32,873 bases of DNA from Melioribacteraceae bacterium. Its GTDB lineage: Bacteria; Bacteroidota; Ignavibacteria; Ignavibacteriales; Melioribacteraceae. Position 1 is the first letter of the stretch. Each line of letters starts with the position of its first letter. Positions 27,258 to 32,873 of this stretch are shown here, one piece after another. The translations under genes and the position numbers were made by a program. Below the pieces are notes generated by a model, which ran no database searches, had not been told where the DNA came from, and saw only the letters and a program-made list of their open reading frames with translations. The stretch spans positions 1 through 32,873 of the forward strand of contig JAOADJ010000058.1 in assembly GCA_026417375.1 (NCBI GenBank), given 5' to 3'.

Positions 27258-27551
27258 TTATTGTTATACTCCTTCTATTTTTTATACTTTCATCTATTAA
27301 CCAACAATTTAATAAAAGGAAGATTTAATGAATAGAAATAAAGGTGTTGTTTAAATTAACTTTTAAATACAAATCATCATTTAAAAAACTTAGTTTAAAA
27401 TACTAAATTCAATAGTTATAACTCTGCCTATTTATATTATAATAATAATTTATAAAAACTTTTTTAACCTCCACTTTGAAAGAATAAAAAAAGTAAAAAA
27501 AACAAACGAACAACTTTCTTTTAAATCATTTGCAACTACAACCAGTAAAAA

Positions 27552-28118
27552 CTATTTAATCCCGTCATCATTTATACCATAGTTATTAACTGATGTTACT
27601 ATGGTAACTTTAACGGAATTAATTTTACCTTCCAAAATAAAATCGGGGCTTTCAAATAATAATGGATTTTTACCAGTTTTACTGCCAAATGTTATTGGAG
27701 ATTTTAATCCATTATCAATAATAAAATTTACATGAATTGTAGAATTAATTAATTGTGCTTGTTTAGACCATTCTTCAATTTTCCCGGGCAGCTTACAATA
27801 TATTCGATATTTACCTTGTGGTACATTTTCAAATGAACAAATGCCTGAATTATCAGATAAACACTTTATACCATCTTTATATTCATTCAATTTAGAAGAA
27901 ACAAGATAAATCTCTGTTTTAACAACATAACCATTATTTACAAATTTCATAGGATCCGAACTTGCTATAGCAACCATTCCATTCATGCTTGTAGTGCTAT
28001 TGACTGTGACATTTTTATCTTTTTTTGATTTAGTATCTTGAGAAAAAATAATATGACTACTAAGTAAAAAAATTATTGTATAAAGAAAGAATGTAGAGTT
28101 TAATTTAATCGTTTTCAT
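27552..28118 (-). CDS. Exported protein with transthyretin-like segment, unknown function
   Basis: This 188-residue protein has a signal peptide (MKTIKLNSTFFLYTIIFLLS, then SHIIFSQ). The middle SGICSFENVPQGKYRIYCKLPG has the Gly-rich turn and FENVPxGxYxI pattern of carboxypeptidase-regulatory/transthyretin-like domains. The C-terminal half is beta-rich without a recognised motif. It is probably periplasmic or extracellular; no function is assigned. The ribosome-binding site TTGGAGAAGTC is strong. A 54-bp gap separates it from the 155-residue secreted protein upstream, and the two are probably one operon. Confidence 0.65.
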   Translation of the reverse strand: MKTIKLNSTFFLYTIIFLLSSHIIFSQDTKSKKDKNVTVNSTTSMNGMVAIASSDPMKFVNNGYVVKTEIYLVSSKLNEYKDGIKCLSDNSGICSFENVPQGKYRIYCKLPGKIEEWSKQAQLINSTIHVNFIIDNGLKSPITFGSKTGKNPLLFESPDFILEGKINSVKVTIVTSVNNYGINDDGIK

Positions 28119-28172
28119 GACTTCTCCAATTTTTAATAAGTTCTTATTAAAACAAAAATAGGAGCAATCATT

Positions 28173-28640
28173 TTAGGTGCTACTTTTTCCACTAACTGCA
28201 AAGCTTCCTTTATTTTGAGCCTTCTGATCTACCAGCCATGTTAATACATACCGAAGAACAATATTGCCATTTTTTAATACTTTGCCATCTTTGTTTTTAT
28301 CAAATTTGACCTTTGCTTTCTGAAATTTTTTATCAACAATATTATACTTTATTGCAAAACTTTTAGGAGGTTTTATTGTAAAGACAAAAGTACCAATTGA
28401 TGGAAGGTTATTAATATTTGGTAGATTATTTCCGCCGTTTGAAAATACTATTTCAAACTCACCATTTTGATCTGTAGTAATATTTGCTATTGGTTCATCA
28501 TCGGGTTCAAGTTCGATATAAATTTCTGCACCGGGAACTGGTTCGCCCATTGCTTTTGATTGTGCCTGAACTTTGTTGATGCAGAAAAATGCAACTAGAA
28601 TAGGAAGTAGCAACATTGACATTGTGTTTCTTGTAAACAT
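28173..28640 (-). CDS. Exported beta-sandwich protein, unknown function
   Basis: This 155-residue protein has a signal peptide (MFTRNTMSMLLLPILVAFFC, then INKVQAQ). A segment PGAEIYIELEPDDEPIANIT, then DQNGEFEIVF, has the prealbumin/carboxypeptidase-regulatory fold pattern. A lysine/asparagine-rich C-terminus follows. It shares architecture, though little sequence identity, with the 188-residue protein encoded next. No function is known. The RBS AAAGGAGTGG is good. The next genes to the right begin the cassette-like region. Confidence 0.65.
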   Translation of the reverse strand: MFTRNTMSMLLLPILVAFFCINKVQAQSKAMGEPVPGAEIYIELEPDDEPIANITTDQNGEFEIVFSNGGNNLPNINNLPSIGTFVFTIKPPKSFAIKYNIVDKKFQKAKVKFDKNKDGKVLKNGNIVLRYVLTWLVDQKAQNKGSFAVSGKSST

Positions 28641-28693
28641 TCTACCACTCCTTTTTTTTATTTTGTTGAATTAAACCAACCGTATCGAATTTA

Positions 28694-28725
28694 TCCACCT
28701 CAGGCTGCGATGCGGATGAGTAGGA
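28694..28725. other. GC-rich imperfect inverted repeat
   Basis: TCCACCTCA (28694-28702) pairs imperfectly (7 of 9) with TGAGTAGGA (28717-28725) across the GC-rich GGCTGCGATGCGGA. It stands out from AT-rich surroundings and lies 3' of the gene at 28775-29407, where an attC site would be expected. It lacks clear core sequences, so its identity is uncertain (attC relic, terminator or other). Confidence 0.3.
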
Positions 28726-28774
28726 GATATCCTGTGTTTGTAAATAAGTTTAATATACTTACAGTCAAAAACCA

Positions 28775-29407
28775 TTATATTTTTGAAATACGACGAACTG
28801 TTAATACAAAATATTTTGCAAATTGAATTGCTCGAGATACAAACAATATTTCAAGAACACTAAAGGTCAAAATCAACAAGTATTCTTGTTTAAAAATTGA
28901 AATAATAATACAGATGAGTGAAACAATACTTAAGTTTTTAAATAAATCATTCATGATATACCAATATTCGGCATAAGAATAATTATTTTCTTTTTGGAGT
29001 TTCGCACATAAACACCAAAAATCATCAACTGTTGAATATTTAGGCTCACCAAATTTTGATTGTTGAATAGCGTGATAAGAAATTCTTTGTCTATATAATA
29101 ATATTTCACTTAGTTTCATGAAAATTTTGATGATAATATTTTTGTTATTTTTTAGTTTATTATACATGAAACAGTAGTATTTCATAATGAGCGTATCAAC
29201 CATACCGATTAAATGCCCTAAAATATAAATAGTGGATATAGTAAATACAGTAATAAGAATAGAATATTCTTTTGCGAATTCAATTTGATAAAAATTAGAA
29301 CACAAAAACAAAGGATTAGTCCAATATATCAAAGCAAGTCCAAGCAGAAACGAAATCCCTGTTAAAAAATAAACTATAAAATCTCTAAAAGTGAAATTTA
29401 CGTTCAT
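28775..29407 (-). CDS. Four-helix membrane protein of unknown function (cassette-borne)
   Basis: The preferred start is ATG 29405-29407, with RBS ATAGGAAAA upstream, giving 210 residues; an upstream TTG at 29468-29470 gives 231. Two hydrophobic pairs (FIVYFLTGISFLLGLALIYW with ILITVFTISTIYILGHLIG; then LSIVSLICIIISIF with YLLILTFSVLEILFVSR) flank a ~60-residue soluble segment rich in aromatic residues (FWCLCAKLQKENNYSYAEYW). No family is recognised. It is oriented left like its neighbours and is preceded by a candidate degenerate cassette boundary. Confidence 0.55.
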   Translation of the reverse strand: MNVNFTFRDFIVYFLTGISFLLGLALIYWTNPLFLCSNFYQIEFAKEYSILITVFTISTIYILGHLIGMVDTLIMKYYCFMYNKLKNNKNIIIKIFMKLSEILLYRQRISYHAIQQSKFGEPKYSTVDDFWCLCAKLQKENNYSYAEYWYIMNDLFKNLSIVSLICIIISIFKQEYLLILTFSVLEILFVSRAIQFAKYFVLTVRRISKI

Positions 29408-29461
29408 AATTTTCCTATAATAACATTTTATACATAATTTATTAAAGTTGTAGATTACCCA

Positions 29462-29627
29462 TCCTAACAATCTATACTGTTTTTTTGCTCGTCTTATATT
29501 TTATTTAATAAATCACTTTTAAAAATAAATCCTCTTTTCGCAACAAATTAATTCTGAAATGTTAAAAATAAATACGACTCCATTAGATTACTAATACTTA
29601 AAATTAGTTCTTGATGCTTTGTTAACT
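29462..29627. repeat. Candidate degenerate attC (weak)
   Basis: The core-like GTTAACT at 29621-29627 lies just 3' of the RDD gene stop. Two possible partners exist, TCCTAAC at 29462-29468 and CGCAACAAA at ~29540-29547. AACAA/TTGTT arms pair in both, but the inner stem is poor and consensus positions deviate. It is listed because a cassette boundary is expected here. Confidence 0.25.
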
Positions 29628-29629
29628 AA

Positions 29630-30190
29630 TTATTCTTGTACGAATGATTTTTTATATTTCACCCACTCATCTACATAAATGACCTGGGTTTTTGCAATTA
29701 AATCCCCAATCCTTTTCCCATCTGGGGATAAAACAATTCTTAGTATATCGACCAAAAAAAGTATTACTGATACAATCACGTAAACAATTAGTATATTAAA
29801 AATATTTGAAAATAAAAGCGAAATTATTATTGCGATTATATCTAATATAATATTTCTAATAAATGAACGAAAAATTGTACAATCTTGAAAAGTATCTGTG
29901 CAAATAACTAATATATTTCGTATCTCTTTGCCCCAATTTGCCCCACCAACTATTCCATCTCTTAATAAAAACCAACCTTGTGCAATTATCATAGCGAAAA
30001 AATTACTAAAAGTATGTGGTAGGGGTAGGTAGAATAATTTAAATATTAATAAAAACAAAAGAGTCGATAACATATAAATTCCTACCATTTTTATAAAATC
30101 ATAAAGTCTTGCTAAAAACCTGTCTTTTAATGAAACTTTCGTAAATTTATACAAGTTCAGATCATTTGAATTATTAAGTGCATACAACAT
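29630..30190 (-). CDS. RDD-family membrane protein
   Basis: This 186-residue protein has the RDD pattern. An Arg/Asp start RFLARLYDF (residues ~24-32) precedes four hydrophobic segments, and the conserved C-terminal SPDGKRIGDLIAKTQVIYV closes the domain. RDD proteins are integral membrane proteins; some move ions or protect against osmotic and alkaline stress, but most are uncharacterised. The RBS is AAGGGATTTC before ATG 30188-30190. It lies immediately downstream of the attC-like site at 30252-30343 in the direction of transcription, as expected of a cassette gene. Confidence 0.8.
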   Translation of the reverse strand: MLYALNNSNDLNLYKFTKVSLKDRFLARLYDFIKMVGIYMLSTLLFLLIFKLFYLPLPHTFSNFFAMIIAQGWFLLRDGIVGGANWGKEIRNILVICTDTFQDCTIFRSFIRNIILDIIAIIISLLFSNIFNILIVYVIVSVILFLVDILRIVLSPDGKRIGDLIAKTQVIYVDEWVKYKKSFVQE

Positions 30191-30251
30191 AATATGAAAT
30201 CCCTTTTAATGAATAACTTTTTAATTTAAAAAACGCTCGATTACAAACTAA

Positions 30252-30343
30252 TTAGAACAAGATAGCCGAACCGTAACCACAACCTTTTAAATTACACAAA
30301 TGCCAAATGCGAAAAAGCTTTCGGCTTGAGGCACTTGTTAGGC
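30252..30343 (-). repeat. attC-like recombination site (integron cassette boundary)
   Basis: On the minus strand it reads GCCTAACAAGTGCC at 30343-30330, then CAAGCCGAA, a ~50-base central stretch, then TTCGGCTATCTTGTTCTAA at 30270-30252. The GCCTAAC core fits RYYYAAC, and the AACAAG/CTTGTT and AGCCGAA/TTCGGCT arms pair with a bulge. The stop codon of the upstream gene lies inside GCCTAAC (FNA then TAA), a hallmark of cassette genes. The distal core GTTCTAA departs from GTTRRRY. Confidence 0.65.
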
Positions 30344-31471
30344 GTTGAACGATAATTTATTTCTAATATCATTTGAAAATTCATAAAATGAAAAACCAAT
30401 TCTATCAATAGTATTTTTATTTCTAAAATAAAATAAATCGTCATTTGTTAGCCCAGTAAGACCAAGCGCAAATTCCATATAATATGGTTTTAAATGTTTA
30501 TTTAGTTTTGAAGCCATAAATGCACCGGCAATTGCTCCTCCAATACCGCCAATTAAAGTTCCAGGTCCGGGGAAAATTGAACCGGCGGCTGCACCACCCG
30601 ATGAACATACCGTGGTGCAGACAATGCTAACACCAAAACGTGATAATAATACTATAGTTTTTACAGCAGATAATTTTGTCTTATCGGCTACTGAAACCGA
30701 CTTAAAATCTCTTTGAACACTAATCAAATCTTTTATTAATCTTATTCCAAGAATAATTTCACTTAGATAAGGAATTATTTCGCCAATACTATCTGGTATG
30801 TCGATACCAAGGTTATCTGCTAAAAGCTCAAGATCATGATTGACCTCCGCTGTAAAATCATAATTTGACAGATCAACATTTACAAATTGATCCGCCAGTT
30901 CAGGATGAGAAGATAAAATGCTATCTCGGATTTCATTACTTGTAGCAAAAAGAACATCTGGATTGTCTTGCATTCTTTCTAATACATCTGAAACATAACC
31001 AGAGCCACCCATTTTTGCTTGAATAAGTATTGATTCCCCTCTAGAAGAATTACCAATTATATCCCACACTGGCTGTGTTGGGTCACTAGCTATTTCAAAG
31101 CTATAATCTGGAAACTGATTTTCCAATAGATCAGGTAACCTTAATTCAAACAACTTTCCTTTTATAGTTCCAACAAAGCTACTTACGCTTTCTGGACTTT
31201 TATCAACCATTTCGGAATATCTTTCAAAAAGAGATTGATCCATTGAAACGTTTGAAAATGCTGTATTATATGCTTGTTGCAAATCGTCAGGTATATTCCT
31301 TTCGGTGAATATTGTGCTAAAAGCACTTTCCAAACCCACTACTGTTTCAATTACAAAGTAATCGCAATGGATCTGAAACATTTCTTTTGCAATGGATTGA
31401 AATGAATAATGCTTATGTTCTTTTTTCAGAGGTATTTTTTCTAATTCTTTTATTAAAATGGATGACTTCAT
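30338..31471 (-). CDS. PD-(D/E)XK-like nuclease / glycine-zipper membrane protein (candidate effector)
   Basis: This 377-residue protein has no recognised family name. The N-terminal half is soluble. In it, GKLFELRLPDLLENQFPDY (Glu109), PVWDIIG (Asp137) and ILIQAKMGG (Gln151-x-Lys153) reproduce the E...D...(E/Q)xK order and spacing of restriction-endonuclease-like cores. After a helical linker, residues ~267-290 form a hydrophobic span. Residues ~291-322 form a Gly/Ala-rich glycine zipper (GGAAAGSIFPGPGTLIGGIG, GAIAGAFMA), a membrane-inserting feature. The start overlaps the stop of the gene upstream in an ATGA (31468-31471). The stop lies in the attC core. The nuclease assignment rests on motif reading only. 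Confidence 0.6.
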   Translation of the reverse strand: MKSSILIKELEKIPLKKEHKHYSFQSIAKEMFQIHCDYFVIETVVGLESAFSTIFTERNIPDDLQQAYNTAFSNVSMDQSLFERYSEMVDKSPESVSSFVGTIKGKLFELRLPDLLENQFPDYSFEIASDPTQPVWDIIGNSSRGESILIQAKMGGSGYVSDVLERMQDNPDVLFATSNEIRDSILSSHPELADQFVNVDLSNYDFTAEVNHDLELLADNLGIDIPDSIGEIIPYLSEIILGIRLIKDLISVQRDFKSVSVADKTKLSAVKTIVLLSRFGVSIVCTTVCSSGGAAAGSIFPGPGTLIGGIGGAIAGAFMASKLNKHLKPYYMEFALGLTGLTNDDLFYFRNKNTIDRIGFSFYEFSNDIRNKLSFNA

Positions 31472-31899
31472 ATAATGAGTCCCAAAATAAAGATTGTTAT
31501 AAGAAGTGAAACTAAGGCAATTAGCGATGCAGCATATATTAGAATTTTATATTTTTTAGGGAATATTATTGAATTTAATTTTGTTGTTACCTCTACTTCC
31601 AACGCATTTAATTTTTTTTCGAAAATTACTGTTGCCTCATTTAACGATTTTATATTGCCTTCAAGAGTTACAATACTAATATTTAGATCGCCACTTATTT
31701 TAGCTAAATCTTCTTTAATATTTTTTTGGATTCGAGATTCAGAAAAAGATATTTTTTTATCAACTTCACCAAGTTGTGTTGTTAAACTCTTTATAGAATC
31801 GTTCATCTCAATTAGTCTGGGAATAACTACTTGATTTATTTTGTCTTGCTCTTCCCAAAATTTAACTTTTTCAGCAATTGGTGGAATATTATTTCCCAT
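31468..31899 (-). CDS. Tail-anchored coiled-coil membrane protein
   Basis: This 143-residue protein has long helical heptad-like segments (residues ~15-110, e.g. LTTQLGEVDKKISFSESRIQ and LEGNIKSLNEATVIFEKKLN). A single hydrophobic C-terminal span follows (YKILIYAASLIALVSLLITI, then FILGLII). A cytoplasmic coiled coil with a C-terminal membrane anchor is predicted. RBS GAAGGTG precedes ATG 31897-31899. Its stop overlaps the next gene's start by 4 bp, so the two products are made in a fixed ratio and probably interact. The gene starts ~40 bp after the attC boundary to its right. Confidence 0.65.
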   Translation of the reverse strand: MGNNIPPIAEKVKFWEEQDKINQVVIPRLIEMNDSIKSLTTQLGEVDKKISFSESRIQKNIKEDLAKISGDLNISIVTLEGNIKSLNEATVIFEKKLNALEVEVTTKLNSIIFPKKYKILIYAASLIALVSLLITIFILGLII

Positions 31900-31935
31900 T
31901 AAACACCTTCTATTTTTTTAGATATTTTAGTTGAC

Positions 31936-32007
31936 GCTTAACAAAACGCTCACAGGCTGGCAATGGAGAGCAAATGATTTGCCGTCGGATGCAGCGGTTT
32001 GTTAGAT
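31936..32007 (-). repeat. attC recombination site (integron cassette boundary)
   Basis: On the plus strand it reads GCTTAACAAAACGCT (31936-31950) to GCGGTTTGTTAGAT (31994-32007). Both outer cores obey the consensus: GCTTAAC is RYYYAAC and GTTAGAT is GTTRRRY. The arms AACAAAACGCT and AGCGGTTTGTT pair with one mismatch. Inside, GCAAATGATTTGC is a small hairpin. The 72-bp length is normal for attC. It begins three bases after the stop codon of the gene to its right. Confidence 0.85.
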
Positions 32008-32009
32008 AC

Positions 32010-32735
32010 TTAATATTGACTTTGTATAACTAAGCTATTTGCCATTAGGTGAAACAGTGATTCAAACTTTGAAATCTTTGTTTTTAGTGTATCCTCTGTA
32101 TCATCTGGCAATTTTGCAACATGACATTGCAAGAAAATCATGTAATTCTTGTATATGACTAAATATGTCCTGTTGTAGATCGTCAATGTGAGGTCTAACC
32201 GCTGTTGATCACTTAAAAACTCAAGCATCGCTCCTGGCCAGCGATCCAACACCATTTTTTTAGTGGTTATGTTACGGACATTGGTCATGCCCATACCTTT
32301 CGCCATCTCTCTAAGACCACTTTCTGAAAATAATTCCGAGGCTATCTCCTTACTTCCTTCAAGTGTCTTGAGAGCTTTGATTTCCTCACGTGTTAATTCT
32401 CTTTGTGCTTCTTTTATGAGGTCTCGTGTCATTATCAACGCAGAAGCAGGACCTCTTCCGTTGTTGCTACTGAAAACCTGAATGATGTTCGGTCTTTTTC
32501 CTTCACGTAGAGACCAACTTTTTGGATATTCGATCTGAAAATCTAATCCCTTGGCTTTAGGATGTCCCTTTGTACGGTAAGTTGCCTTGAATCCACGAAT
32601 AAATTCATCAGATGGTCTTTCTTCGAACTCATAATTCAAAAGGGTTTCAAGCATTGGAGAAGGTATATTTCCTTTGGCTCTTTCCGCTACCTCATCAAGA
32701 AATTTTACAGCAGTCTCTTGAGTTATTTCTTGAGA
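32010..32735 (-). pseudogene. PsbP/DcrB-like protein, 5' end removed by an insertion sequence
   Basis: The frame runs open from the IS boundary (32735) to TAA 32010-32012. It reads LSQEITQETAVKFLDEVAER, AKGNIPSPMLETLLNYEFEE and on through FQIEYPKSWSLREGKRPNI, an edge-strand pattern of the PsbP/DcrB-like fold. An ATG at 32652-32654 exists but has no ribosome-binding site close by, and upstream residues look equally coding, so the true start was probably lost with the insertion. The reading frame meets a stop inside the IS end. Composition is more GC-rich than the neighbours, suggesting foreign origin. If the internal ATG is used, a 214-residue product is possible. Function is unknown. Confidence 0.6.
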
Positions 32736-32873
32736 GAGGCCGTCTCAAAAGTAAATTTGAGACGGCATTTCATTTTTACAAAAATATGTACAAATATTTT
32801 TCATGCCGATATTGTTGCCCATTTTGATAAATTATGAGCCAGTGCAACCAACCCGATTTCAACGGTTACTTTT
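32736..32873 (-). mobile_element. IS1182-family element, right-hand end (partial)
   Basis: It starts GAGGCCGTCTCAAAAG at 32736, resembling known IS1182-family ends (GAGGCTGTCTCAAAA, recalled). An 11-bp perfect hairpin, GCCGTCTCAAA (32739-32749) with TTTGAGACGGC (32756-32766), lies at the end. The transposase reading frame terminates 65 bp inside. The element runs past the window edge, so its size and target duplication cannot be seen. Confidence 0.75.
32801..32873 (-). CDS. IS1182-family transposase, C-terminal end (partial)
   Basis: The frame from the window edge reads KVTVEIGLVALAHNLSKWAT, then ISA and TGA at 32801-32803. The GLVALAHNLSKW stretch is the characteristic end of IS1182-type DDE transposases (VEIGLLALAHNL in relatives). 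Only 23 residues are inside the window, so the catalytic residues cannot be examined. It is oriented like the cassette genes to its left. Confidence 0.75.
   Translation of the reverse strand, partial: KVTVEIGLVALAHNLSKWATISA

Noticed and set aside
27328-27354. ATG with upstream AAAGGAAG and an 8-codon frame (MNRNKGVV)
   Set aside because: A plausible ribosome-binding site, but far too short, with no recognised leader-peptide features and no co-directional gene downstream.
31475-31834. Plus-strand 119-codon open frame over the coiled-coil gene
   Set aside because: It is antisense to the minus-strand gene, which has a good ribosome-binding site, coiled-coil periodicity and coupling to its neighbour; the plus frame has no family features.
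32562-32837. Plus-strand open frames at the right edge
   Set aside because: They are antisense across the broken cassette gene and the IS end and contain no recognisable domain; they cross the IS junction by chance.

Overview
This is an AT-rich window (roughly one third G+C by eye) from a Gram-negative bacterium. Outer-membrane beta-barrel proteins, a DUF3078 porin-like protein, a monomeric NADP isocitrate dehydrogenase, STAS/PP2C signalling and a VOC/YCII/SufE operon together suggest the Ignavibacteria/Chlorobi-Bacteroidota neighbourhood. That placement is an inference from gene content and composition; no rRNA or other marker is present. No tRNA, rRNA or CRISPR array was seen.

Left part (1-12.4 kb). 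The window opens with the C-terminal end of a beta-barrel protein. A tandemly duplicated ~305-bp block of palindromes follows (136-775). Housekeeping and transport genes come next: an APC amino-acid permease (-), a 40-residue membrane protein plus the Kup potassium transporter (+), a short-chain dehydrogenase (-, overlapping kup tail to tail by 4 bp), and monomeric isocitrate dehydrogenase (+) ending at a clear hairpin terminator. A four-gene leftward operon (DUF3078 outer-membrane protein, SufE, YCII, double VOC) converges on the same terminator. uvrB is transcribed divergently from it.

Middle (12.5-24.5 kb). An SOS-type mutagenesis operon, umuD-umuC-SRAP/HMCES, lies after uvrB and makes a repair island. 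It is followed by a SpoIID-like protein and a GH3 NagZ-like hydrolase (peptidoglycan processing) and a DUF1801 protein. Then comes a tightly packed signalling operon: STAS, triple-PAS histidine kinase, NtrC-type sigma-54 activator, second STAS, receiver-PP2C phosphatase. It looks like partner switching wired to a two-component system, but no RsbW-type serine kinase is present. An NTF2-like gene broken by one in-frame TGA and a CorA-like transporter with GMS in place of GMN follow on the minus strand.

Right part (24.6-32.9 kb). After a gene-free stretch come an ABC-2 exporter pair and two secreted proteins with transthyretin-like segments. From about 28.7 kb the sequence looks like an integron cassette array without a visible integrase: leftward-oriented genes are separated by attC-like sites (31936-32007 is an excellent match, 30252-30343 a good one, a third is degenerate). 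One cassette holds a translationally coupled pair: a tail-anchored coiled-coil membrane protein and a protein combining a PD-(D/E)XK-like nuclease core with a glycine-zipper membrane region. This is the best candidate for an undescribed (possibly defence) system. The array is cut at the right edge by the end of an IS1182-family element that has removed the 5' end of the last cassette gene.
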